A DNA stretch of 9,134 nucleotides from Planctomycetota bacterium. Lineage in GTDB: Bacteria; Planctomycetota; SKW154. Within the stretch, counting starts at the first letter, position 1, and every line of letters begins with the position of its first letter. Position numbers and translations under genes: made by a program. This document shows positions 1-5,785 of this stretch, one piece after another. The DNA lies in the NCBI GenBank assembly GCA_026418755.1, contig JAOAAR010000051.1, positions 1 through 9,134 of the forward strand. The letters run 5' to 3'. The notes beneath the pieces are model-generated. The model was given only the letters and a program-made list of their open reading frames with translations. It made no database searches and was not told the origin of the DNA.

Positions 1-192
1 CCTCAAATGCGAATGCATGTCTATAAAACCAGGAGATGCTATAAGCCCATCTCCGTCTATCACAATATCGGCAATAGACGGAGTCGAAAACAAAGAGTGA
101 ATGCGCCCGTTTTCGATAAAAATGTTTCCTCTCTTCTCTGTCTTGCTCTCCGGGTCAATGAGCAGCGCCCGTCGGATTAGAATAGCGGACAT
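1..192 (-). CDS. pyrC: Dihydroorotase, N-terminal part (runs off left edge)
   Basis: The product would cyclise N-carbamoyl-aspartate to dihydroorotate, the third step of de novo pyrimidine synthesis, in the cytoplasm. Only the first 64 codons are in the window. They read as a typical amidohydrolase start: a small N-terminal beta domain with the IENGRI turn (residues 26-31), then PGFIDMHSHLR at residues 54-64. The HxH (His60, His62) supplies metal ligands and the following Arg is usual for dihydroorotases; most relatives have HVH where this has HSH. The ATG at 192 is preceded by GAGGG with a 6-nt spacer and lies inside the end of pyrB (38-nt overlap), so translation is probably coupled. The pyrB-pyrC order supports PyrC over other cyclic amidohydrolases, but the catalytic core is outside the window. 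Confidence 0.88.
   Translation of the reverse strand, partial: MSAILIRRALLIDPESKTEKRGNIFIENGRIHSLFSTPSIADIVIDGDGLIASPGFIDMHSHLR
51..83. repeat. Perfect 10-bp inverted repeat inside pyrC
   Basis: CTCCGTCTAT at 51-60 is the exact reverse complement of ATAGACGGAG at 74-83, with a 13-nt loop between them. In the pyrC mRNA this could form a hairpin about 110 nt after the start codon. It lies within coding sequence and no poly-U tract follows it, so it is not an intrinsic terminator. A function is not shown. Confidence 0.5.
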
Positions 193-1111
193 CTCTTGCC
201 CTCGAACAAAGATACATAACCGCCATACGAACGGCAAGCCCGTTCGTCACTTGCTCCAAAATAACAGATTTTGAAGAATCTGCCACTTCTGCACTTATCT
301 CCACACCGCGATTCAACGGTCCAGGATGCATTATTAAAACATCAGGTTTCGCCCTCTTCAAACGCGCCGTCGTCAAGCCAAAAAGCCGCGTATACTCCCT
401 CAGCGACGGGAAAAGCCCTCCCTCCTGCCTCTCCCTCTGAATTCGCAACATATTCACCACATCTGCCCTCTCGAGCACCTCGTCAATGTTGAATGAGATT
501 TCGCACCCTAATTTTTCAAACTGCCGCGATACCAGAGTAGGAGGTGCAACCAAGATAACCTTCGCTCCCAGTTTGGTAAGACCCCAAATATCCGAACGCG
601 CAACACGGCTGTGAGATATGTCCCCTACAATCGCTACAGTGATTCCTTGCAGCCGCCCTTTCTTCTGCATAATCGTGAATATGTCCAGAAGCCCTTGCGT
701 CGGATGCTCGTGTGCGCCGTCTCCCGCATTCAGAACCGATGCGGAAAGAGAATCGGCAAGCAGTTTCGCCGCTCCAGCCGCTTTATGCCGAACCACCACA
801 ATGTCAACCCCCATCGCCTCAATGTTGCGCGCAGTGTCTTTCAGAGTCTCTCCTTTTACACCGCTCGACGACACCTCCTCAAAATTCACCACATCCGCAC
901 TCAAACGGCTCGCCGCCAACTCGAACGAAATGCGCGTCCGAGTCGATGGCTCAAAAAACAGATTTACCACCACCTTCCCACGCAGAGTCGGCACCTTCTT
1001 GATAGAGCGCTTCGAGACATCAACGAAAGTCGCCGCAGTCTGCAAAACCGCCTCAATCTCTTCCGCACTCAACTCGCGCAAACTCAATAAATCCTTACGC
1101 TTCCATTCCAC
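155..1111 (-). CDS. pyrB: Aspartate carbamoyltransferase catalytic subunit
   Basis: PyrB condenses carbamoyl phosphate with L-aspartate to give carbamoyl-aspartate, the committed pyrimidine step. The 318-residue length is normal for a catalytic chain. Visible motifs are FEPSTRTR at 53-60 (carbamoyl phosphate loop), SGVKGETL at 83-90 (the mobile loop Lys), RH at 108-109, HPTQG at 136-140, GDISHSRVARS at 163-173, RIQRER at 223-228 (aspartate binding) and HPGPLNRG at 262-269. All expected active-site residues appear present. The start is GTG at 1111, because a TGA stop lies three codons upstream in the same frame; AAGGGTGAG upstream is a suitable SD. It overlaps the end of pyrR by 17 nt and the start of pyrC by 38 nt. 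No pyrI-like regulatory chain is present, so this probably belongs to the class without PyrI; that is inference. Confidence 0.97.
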   Translation of the reverse strand: MEWKRKDLLSLRELSAEEIEAVLQTAATFVDVSKRSIKKVPTLRGKVVVNLFFEPSTRTRISFELAASRLSADVVNFEEVSSSGVKGETLKDTARNIEAMGVDIVVVRHKAAGAAKLLADSLSASVLNAGDGAHEHPTQGLLDIFTIMQKKGRLQGITVAIVGDISHSRVARSDIWGLTKLGAKVILVAPPTLVSRQFEKLGCEISFNIDEVLERADVVNMLRIQRERQEGGLFPSLREYTRLFGLTTARLKRAKPDVLIMHPGPLNRGVEISAEVADSSKSVILEQVTNGLAVRMAVMYLCSRARDVRYSNPTGAAH

Positions 1112-1646
1112 CTCTTCTCACCCTTATACAATCTATACAATCTCTTCCGTCCAATTCCTTAACCAGAACTTCAACCATATCCTCTTTGTTCGTCTCCATC
1201 TTAAGCCCCACAAAATCCGCCTGTATCGGAAGTTCACGGTTTCCCCTATCAACCAGAACAAGAAGTTGAATCTGCGCAGGTCTGCCAAAATCTAATATAG
1301 CACTAATCGCTGCTCTCACCGTCCTTCCCGTAAAAAGAACATCATCTACCAGTATTATCCTCTTTCCATTCACATCAAAGGCAATCTCTGTTTTGTGCAG
1401 AATAGGATGAGGAGGACTCAAACTCAAATCGTCACGATACAGCGTAATATCAACACTTCCAAGAGCAAGGTCAAGAGAACTTCTCTCCCTAATCCTCTCC
1501 TTTAACCTCCTTGCAAGAACTACTCCACGCCGCTCAATCCCCACAAGAGCACACCTCTCGTCAAGACCACTTCTCATCAATTGCTCAACGAGGTTTTCAA
1601 ACAAACGCCTAAACTCCGCCGCATCCGCTACTCTCTCTCTATTCAA
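1095..1646 (-). CDS. pyrR: PyrR-family pyrimidine regulator / uracil phosphoribosyltransferase
   Basis: PyrR family proteins bind pyr mRNA in a UMP-dependent way in Bacillus and also convert uracil plus PRPP to UMP. The 183-residue protein has DITLYRDDL at 66-74, the PRPP loop IILVDDVLFTGRT at 97-109 with the acidic pair D101-D102, GRP at 121-123 and LVDRGNRELPI at 131-141, all family hallmarks. The start is TTG at 1646: a TGA lies ten codons upstream with no ATG between, and GGGAGG sits 5-6 nt before it. It overlaps the GTPase gene by 8 nt and pyrB by 17 nt. Oddity: against my recollection of B. subtilis PyrR, RNA-contact residues T18, R19, H22, R146 and K152 correspond here to F16, E17, V20, Q142 and L148, with only R141 kept (R137). 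No anti-terminator leader is visible before the pyr genes. The enzyme activity looks intact; classical attenuation is doubtful. Confidence 0.94.
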   Translation of the reverse strand: MNRERVADAAEFRRLFENLVEQLMRSGLDERCALVGIERRGVVLARRLKERIRERSSLDLALGSVDITLYRDDLSLSPPHPILHKTEIAFDVNGKRIILVDDVLFTGRTVRAAISAILDFGRPAQIQLLVLVDRGNRELPIQADFVGLKMETNKEDMVEVLVKELDGRDCIDCIRVRRGGMEA

Positions 1647-2808
1647 ACTCGCCTCCCTCTTCTTTTCCTTCCTTCATAAGATTCCTCAAACTCTTCCTCG
1701 CTCTGACAAAATCACCGCTCTTAAGTGCATCAAGCGCCTCTTTCCCTCTTCTTATCTGCCGCTTTGTAAAAAATGACGGCAGAGAAACCCCTTTCTCCCC
1801 TTTCAGCGCCTTCTTTAGCATCATTCTCTTTAATTCCTCTATCCCTTTACCCGTTAAAGCCGAAATCTCCCCATCCGCCTTCACACCGTCCACTTTAAGC
1901 GGCAAATCAGCCTTGTTGATTATAGTAAGTGTTCTCTTCTCGTCAAGTCCTCTCATCATTTCTTTCTGTTTCTCCTCCAACGGAACAGAACCGTCAATCA
2001 AATACAGAAGAAAATCCACCTTCTCTGCAAACCGAATAGTGAAACTTTCTGCTACTCCACAACACCCACCTACCCCAGCAGCATCATACACCTTTATGAT
2101 ATACTCATCTATTCCAAACGCTCCTTCAATCACATCCACAGTGGTGCCTGCTACAGGGGAGACTATGACCCGCTCCGCCCCTACAAGACGGTTAAAAAGA
2201 GAAGATTTCCCGCTGTTCGGCGCCCCAAGAAGCAGAAATGAAGGCGGAAATACAGACCTAACCGCCACCTCCGCTGAAACAAGAAGCCTTCTCAGATTCT
2301 CCTCCGCATCATACAATTTCCCACATTCAAGAAACGCCAATATCTCCTTTACCTTCCTCTCCAACTCTCCGTCAAGCGCAGCCGACAAAACTCTTAATCC
2401 TGCCACAGAGGCGCATCGCAAAACCGCTTTCTCAGCCTCCGCATAGATCCCGCTTATCCACCCCTTTTCAACAGCCTCATCGAGAAACTGTTCGAAACTG
2501 ACCCGCTTTGCACCACGCCTTATAAGCCCTTCCAAAACGCGCTCAACCACCGCTACTCCGCCGTGACAGTTCAATTCAACAACCTCGCAACACCACCTCG
2601 GATGCTTCTCATACCATACCCACAAAGCCTCATCCACTACCTCATCGTCCTCGACAATGTGGCCATAAAAGATTCTTCCTTCTTTTCTCGTCTTGTCTGC
2701 TTTCTTGGGCTTAAACAGCGGTGCTGCACAGTCAAACGCACTTTCGCCGGCAACAACGACGACACCAATCGCACCTAATCCCGCCGCAGTCGCCCGAAAT
2801 GTATACAC
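1639..2808 (-). CDS. MnmE/TrmE-like GTPase lacking the C-terminal Cys motif
   Basis: This 389-residue protein has the MnmE layout: an N-terminal folate-binding-type domain (ATAAGLGAIGVV near residues 6-17, VELNCHGG at 77-84), a helical segment, an inserted Ras-like G domain, and a short C-terminal helical tail. G motifs are GAPNSGKSS at 195-203 (G1), AGTT at 220-223 (G2), DAAG at 242-245 (G3, usually DTAG), NKAD at 298-301 (G4) and SAL at 316-318 (G5). Asn198 matches the potassium-binding Asn of MnmE, and Glu254, twelve residues after the G3 Asp, matches the catalytic Glu282 of E. coli. MnmE proteins are about 450 residues and end in a conserved Cys motif (CIGK) needed for tRNA wobble-uridine modification; this one stops earlier without it. 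The usual YTGED and FTKRAF segments are also degraded. I prefer the GTG at 2808 (AGGA with a 6-nt spacer, 1 nt after coaX stops, giving a canonical N-terminus) over an in-frame TTG at 2889. It may be an MnmE paralogue with a different role. Confidence 0.85.
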   Translation of the reverse strand: MYTFRATAAGLGAIGVVVVAGESAFDCAAPLFKPKKADKTRKEGRIFYGHIVEDDEVVDEALWVWYEKHPRWCCEVVELNCHGGVAVVERVLEGLIRRGAKRVSFEQFLDEAVEKGWISGIYAEAEKAVLRCASVAGLRVLSAALDGELERKVKEILAFLECGKLYDAEENLRRLLVSAEVAVRSVFPPSFLLLGAPNSGKSSLFNRLVGAERVIVSPVAGTTVDVIEGAFGIDEYIIKVYDAAGVGGCCGVAESFTIRFAEKVDFLLYLIDGSVPLEEKQKEMMRGLDEKRTLTIINKADLPLKVDGVKADGEISALTGKGIEELKRMMLKKALKGEKGVSLPSFFTKRQIRRGKEALDALKSGDFVRARKSLRNLMKEGKEEGGEFE

Positions 2809-2809
2809 A

Positions 2810-3622
2810 TTACTTCCTACCTGCTCTTGCAAGTGTGTCTCTTCCTCTTCTCTCTTCTGATTCCTTGTAGGCAATGTAGAGCCCTTCAAGACTAAGAGTC
2901 GGAATGTGTAGGAGTTTTGTCAAGCAATACGGAATAACAAGCGCAGATGCTCCTCCTGTAGCAACCGCCGTGAACCTAAACGGCAACTCTTTCTTATACC
3001 GCATGAGCATCCCATCAATCATCGCTGCAGTTCCGTAGACCACCCCACTCGACATCGCTTGTCGGGTGTTTTTTCCCACAAGCGGAGGAGCGCTTATCGG
3101 CTTCGTATCAGGCAGAAGCGCAGTCCAAGTTGCAAGCGCCTTGAAGGAGATTCTAATCCCAGGCGTGATTGCTCCGCCCAGATATTCTCCCTTGGGGGAG
3201 ACCACATCGAAGGTGTTCGCTGTGCCGCAATCCACCACCACAGAAGCACCAAACCGCCGATACGCAGCAAGCGCATTTAAAAGCCTGTCCGCTCCTACCT
3301 CCTCAGGCTTATCCAGAAGGACAGGCATCTCAACCTTGAAATCGCGCCTGAAAACAAACACCGAAACATTCTCCCCTTTAAACTCCGTTTCAATTCGAGT
3401 CGACACCTTCGGATTCACAGACGCAAGCACAATAACAGAGCCTTCTGGAATACGCCTTTTGAGTGGCTCTATGTAGCCTTTCTCTATCGTGATAGAAGTC
3501 GGTCTTGTCACCCCGCCATTTTTTTGAGGTCTCGCATAAGTAACACAAGTGTTTCCTACATCAAGCAGAAACACTTTTTCATCTGTCCTGTCTACTCCTC
3601 TCACTCTCTTTCTTCTCTCCAA
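2810..3622 (-). CDS. coaX: Type III pantothenate kinase
   Basis: CoaX phosphorylates pantothenate with ATP, the first step of CoA synthesis; the type III enzyme needs a monovalent cation and is generally insensitive to CoA feedback. The 270-residue product carries the ASKHA-fold markers: DVGNT at 21-25 (phosphate loop), GADR at 110-113 with the catalytic Asp112, DCGTANTFDVV at 131-141 and GGAITPGI at 149-156. Length is typical (about 250-270). The start is TTG at 3622, supported by a perfect AAGGAG with a 7-nt spacer; this puts about 16 basic and polar residues ahead of the core. GTG codons at residues 7 and 17 are possible alternative starts but have poorer SDs. The gene overlaps plsY by 44 nt and ends 1 nt before the GTPase start, so it is almost certainly co-translated with both. 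Confidence 0.95.
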   Translation of the reverse strand: MERRKRVRGVDRTDEKVFLLDVGNTCVTYARPQKNGGVTRPTSITIEKGYIEPLKRRIPEGSVIVLASVNPKVSTRIETEFKGENVSVFVFRRDFKVEMPVLLDKPEEVGADRLLNALAAYRRFGASVVVDCGTANTFDVVSPKGEYLGGAITPGIRISFKALATWTALLPDTKPISAPPLVGKNTRQAMSSGVVYGTAAMIDGMLMRYKKELPFRFTAVATGGASALVIPYCLTKLLHIPTLSLEGLYIAYKESEERRGRDTLARAGRK

Positions 3623-4301
3623 CCCTCGGCTCCTTCCCAGAAACCAGCCTCTTTATATTAGGTATATGCTTGACCGTGGTCAGCACCGCTATGAACAAAC
3701 AGTAGTAAATAGCCCAAGAATACTTAAAACACTCAATGTCAGAGTATATTAAGAGGAACGAAAAAGGAAGAGAAAGAGCGGCACATATGGATGCCAACGA
3801 AACATAACGGAACAGCAATATGAGCAGAATCCATATTCCCACAGAGACGCAAAACGACAACGGAAGAAGCATTAAGGTTGCACCTGCACTTGTAGCAATT
3901 CCTTTGCCACCGCGAAACTTCAGATACGGACTGAAACAGTGCCCCAGAACAGCAAAAGCACCTAATAGAACTGCAAGGGATATGATGCTGGGCGCTTTAC
4001 ATCCTGCATTGTATAAAGCCTCCCTCGAGAATGTGAAAAACAGACTCTTAAGATTGAAAGAAAATCCGTTCATCATTACCGTGAGAGCCATAACAGGTAA
4101 TGCTCCTTTTAAGAAATCGAGAAAGAAAACCAAAAGCGCATACTTTTTCCCAAGTGCTCTTGCAACATTCGTCGTACCGATGTTGCCACTTCCTACCTTC
4201 CGTATGTCAATCCCTTTTGCCTTCGCTATAAGCAGCCCGAATGGAATCCCGCCAATAAGGTACGCAACGACTGCAAACAAAAGTAGAAGCACCTGTCCCA
4301 T
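3579..4301 (-). CDS. plsY: Acyl-phosphate:glycerol-3-phosphate acyltransferase
   Basis: PlsY is a polytopic inner-membrane enzyme that transfers an acyl group from acyl phosphate (made by PlsX) to glycerol-3-phosphate, giving lysophosphatidic acid, the first step of phospholipid synthesis. The 240-residue product has the three conserved cytoplasmic motifs: GSGNIGTTNVAR at 37-48, GHCFSPYLKFRGGKG at 120-134 and KHIPNIKRL at 211-219. Hydrophobic stretches at about 4-26, 53-77, 106-120, 140-165 and 168-210 fit a multi-span topology. It is longer than the usual roughly 200 residues because of a segment at about 79-105 between the first two motifs and a charged tail after residue 220. ATG at 4301 is chosen because AAGGAG lies 6 nt before it; an in-frame TTG nine codons upstream lacks this support. 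Confidence 0.96.
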   Translation of the reverse strand: MGQVLLLLFAVVAYLIGGIPFGLLIAKAKGIDIRKVGSGNIGTTNVARALGKKYALLVFFLDFLKGALPVMALTVMMNGFSFNLKSLFFTFSREALYNAGCKAPSIISLAVLLGAFAVLGHCFSPYLKFRGGKGIATSAGATLMLLPLSFCVSVGIWILLILLFRYVSLASICAALSLPFSFLLIYSDIECFKYSWAIYYCLFIAVLTTVKHIPNIKRLVSGKEPRVGEKKESERSRQDR

Positions 4302-4390
4302 CTCTTTCTCCTTTCTCTCAATAAACAATTGAAGTTAAAAAAACAGGTTAATCAAGAGATTTGCTTCTTTCGCACTTCTTGAAAGGCAGG

Positions 4391-4948
4391 TTACTTGCTA
4401 CTCCCTTTTGGTGTCTCTTTCACCTTTACAGGAATATCCATTGCTGGCTTCTTCACTGTCTCGTAATGGATTGGGGTTACCAGAGGAAGCGGCACAGTCG
4501 GCGCTGTGGCGTGGTAGAAACAGAGCGACAAATCCGCCACTTCAGCAACACCGTAAAGATGCTCTAACGCCTCTTCCCACTCGTATGTGCCTATGTAGTT
4601 CGTCTCCTCCTTGTAGTCGTTGAAAATGAATCTGTAAGTCTTGCCGTCCCCGCTCACATACCCGATGCAGTGTAACTCCTTGTCATAAACCATCACCCAT
4701 TCTTTTCTATTCGGCTCAAAATAGTCACGAGAAACAAGACACACATAACCCAACAACCCCTCTTTTCTGGTGTGAACTTCCAGCCACTGCCTCAACTCCT
4801 GTTTCCGCACTTCGCTGAAGTCATACGGTTTCGGCATATAAGGGCTTTCTTCCGGATATTCGCCCCCAACAGGCTCACCAGCCACCGAAACATCACTTAT
4901 TCTGCAAGAAGAAAAAACAAGCAACAATAAGCAAATGAACCATCTCAT
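4391..4948 (-). CDS. Putative lipoprotein of unknown function
   Basis: I do not recognise a family. The 185-residue product begins with a short signal-like segment: Arg2, a hydrophobic run at 4-12, then FSSC with Cys15 as a plausible lipidation site (the -3 residue is Phe and not the preferred Leu, so the lipobox is imperfect). After that comes a Pro/Glu-rich stretch (about 24-42), then alternating hydrophobic segments with aromatic residues at about 65-145 (for example GYVCLV, WVMVYD, IGYVSGDGKTYRF) that suggest a small beta-rich domain. The tail after 148 is Pro/Lys-rich and probably disordered. The ATG at 4948 directly follows an in-frame TGA. It is the first gene after a strong promoter, and plsY follows after 89 nt, so it may share the plsY-pyr transcript. 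It would be exported or outer-membrane anchored if the signal is real. Confidence 0.75.
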   Translation of the reverse strand: MRWFICLLLLVFSSCRISDVSVAGEPVGGEYPEESPYMPKPYDFSEVRKQELRQWLEVHTRKEGLLGYVCLVSRDYFEPNRKEWVMVYDKELHCIGYVSGDGKTYRFIFNDYKEETNYIGTYEWEEALEHLYGVAEVADLSLCFYHATAPTVPLPLVTPIHYETVKKPAMDIPVKVKETPKGSSK

Positions 4949-4975
4949 TCATAACCCGCCCAACTTTCCTCCCTT

Positions 4976-5003
4976 ATTTTAACCCCCTGTCAGTTTTTGT
5001 CAA
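4976..5003 (-). promoter_or_regulatory. Sigma-70-type promoter for the leftward gene train
   Basis: On the minus strand, TTGACA (5003-4998) is a perfect -35 hexamer and TAAAAT (4981-4976) a five-of-six -10 hexamer, with a 16-bp spacer. Transcription would start near 4969, just before an AAGGGAGG sequence and about 20 nt before the lipoprotein ATG. It is the best promoter candidate in the window and faces all leftward genes from 4948 to 1. Confidence 0.72.
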
Positions 5004-5103
5004 GCAGAATCCCTTTCCACTCATATTCCCTTCTCCTTTTGTTGTTGAATCTCTCCGCAAAACGGATTTTTGCTTGGCGTTCTGCCTCCTCCTTTCGAAT
5101 CAT

Positions 5104-5109
5104 TATATA
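5104..5109 (+). promoter_or_regulatory. Possible -10 element for purN
   Basis: An AT-rich run around 5101-5112 contains TATATA, placing a start near 5116 and leaving a leader of about 15 nt that would still include the purN SD. No convincing -35 hexamer is present 16-18 bp upstream, so this is weak. Confidence 0.25.
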
Positions 5110-5130
5110 TATGCTTCCCGGAGACAGGAG

Positions 5131-5769
5131 ATGGGAAAGACTGTTCGTAAAGTCAGATTAGCAGTACTGGTATCAGGCAGCGGCACTACCCTCCAGAATT
5201 TCATCGATAGAATCAAAGAAGGCTCCTTAAACGCTCAGATTGTCTGCGTCGTCTCTTCCTCCTCAAAAGCATATGCCCTTGAACGGGCTCGAAAAAACTC
5301 CATTCCTGCAACCACCATCCGCCGCTCCGACTTCCCCGATACTCGTTCCTTCAGTAATGCCATCTACGAATACCTCGAAAAGTTTAACCCCGAACTCATC
5401 GCCCTTGCAGGCTTCCTCAAACTTCTTGCTGTCCCAGAAAGATGGCGTGGACGCATTATGAACATTCACCCCGCTCTTCTCCCTTCTTTTGGCGGTGAGG
5501 GGTTTTACGGATTGCGCGTCCATCAAGAAGCACTGGCTTACGGAGTCAAGGTCTCCGGCTGCACCGTCCACTTCGTTGATGAAAAATATGACCACGGCCC
5601 CATAATCCTCCAGAAAGCCGTCCCTGTCTACACCACCGACACTCCGGAGACCCTACAAAAACGAGTCTTTGAAAAAGAGTGCGAAGCATATCCTGAGGCT
5701 ATCAACCTCTTCGCCGCAGGCAGACTGAAACTGTCAGGCAGAATCGTCGAAATCCTCCCCGAAGCGTAA
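5131..5769 (+). CDS. purN: Phosphoribosylglycinamide formyltransferase
   Basis: PurN transfers a formyl group from 10-formyl-tetrahydrofolate to GAR, giving FGAR, the substrate of the PurL complex encoded next door. The 212-residue product has the N-terminal phosphate loop VLVSGSGTTLQ at 12-22, NIHPALLP at 111-118 with catalytic Asn111 and His113, SGCTVHFV at 142-149 and DHGPIILQ at 154-161 with catalytic Asp154. These match the Asn-His-Asp triad of the family. ATG at 5131 is chosen because GGAG at 5120-5123 is 7 nt upstream and the N-terminus fits; an in-frame TTG at 5074 would add 19 atypical residues. It is the only rightward gene in the window, divergent from the lipoprotein gene and convergent with purL. 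Its wobble positions are C/T-rich, unlike the purine-rich coding strands of its neighbours. Confidence 0.96.
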   Translation: MGKTVRKVRLAVLVSGSGTTLQNFIDRIKEGSLNAQIVCVVSSSSKAYALERARKNSIPATTIRRSDFPDTRSFSNAIYEYLEKFNPELIALAGFLKLLAVPERWRGRIMNIHPALLPSFGGEGFYGLRVHQEALAYGVKVSGCTVHFVDEKYDHGPIILQKAVPVYTTDTPETLQKRVFEKECEAYPEAINLFAAGRLKLSGRIVEILPEA

Positions 5770-5785
5770 GTATGCGACACGAAGA

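Noticed and set aside
618..1295. Long open plus-strand frames opposite pyrB, pyrR, the GTPase and purL, up to 225 codons.
   Set aside because: They lie wholly opposite well-identified genes, have low-complexity Ser/Pro/Thr-rich products expected from the C/T-rich strand, and lack family motifs.
2806..2889. A longer GTPase start at TTG 2889 adding 27 residues.
   Set aside because: The added residues are unlike MnmE N-termini and overlap coaX by 80 nt, whereas GTG 2808 has an SD at correct spacing and gives a canonical N-terminus.
4337..4382. Possible terminator or attenuator between the lipoprotein gene and plsY: on the minus strand TCAAGA (4382-4377) can pair with TCTTGA (4357-4352), with a run of seven T at 4343-4337.
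   Set aside because: The stem is only 6 bp with a 19-nt loop, AT-rich, and the T-run starts 8 nt after the stem. Too weak to call, though it leaves open whether plsY is read from the upstream promoter.
4894..4952. A 19-codon reading frame from ATG 4952, out of frame with the lipoprotein start.
   Set aside because: Very short, no well-spaced SD and no leader-peptide features such as repeated regulatory codons.
5054..5071. TCCG-CAAAA-CGGA hairpin followed by TTTTT on the plus strand upstream of purN.
   Set aside because: The stem has only 4 bp and lies upstream of the likely purN transcription start; no plus-strand gene precedes it.
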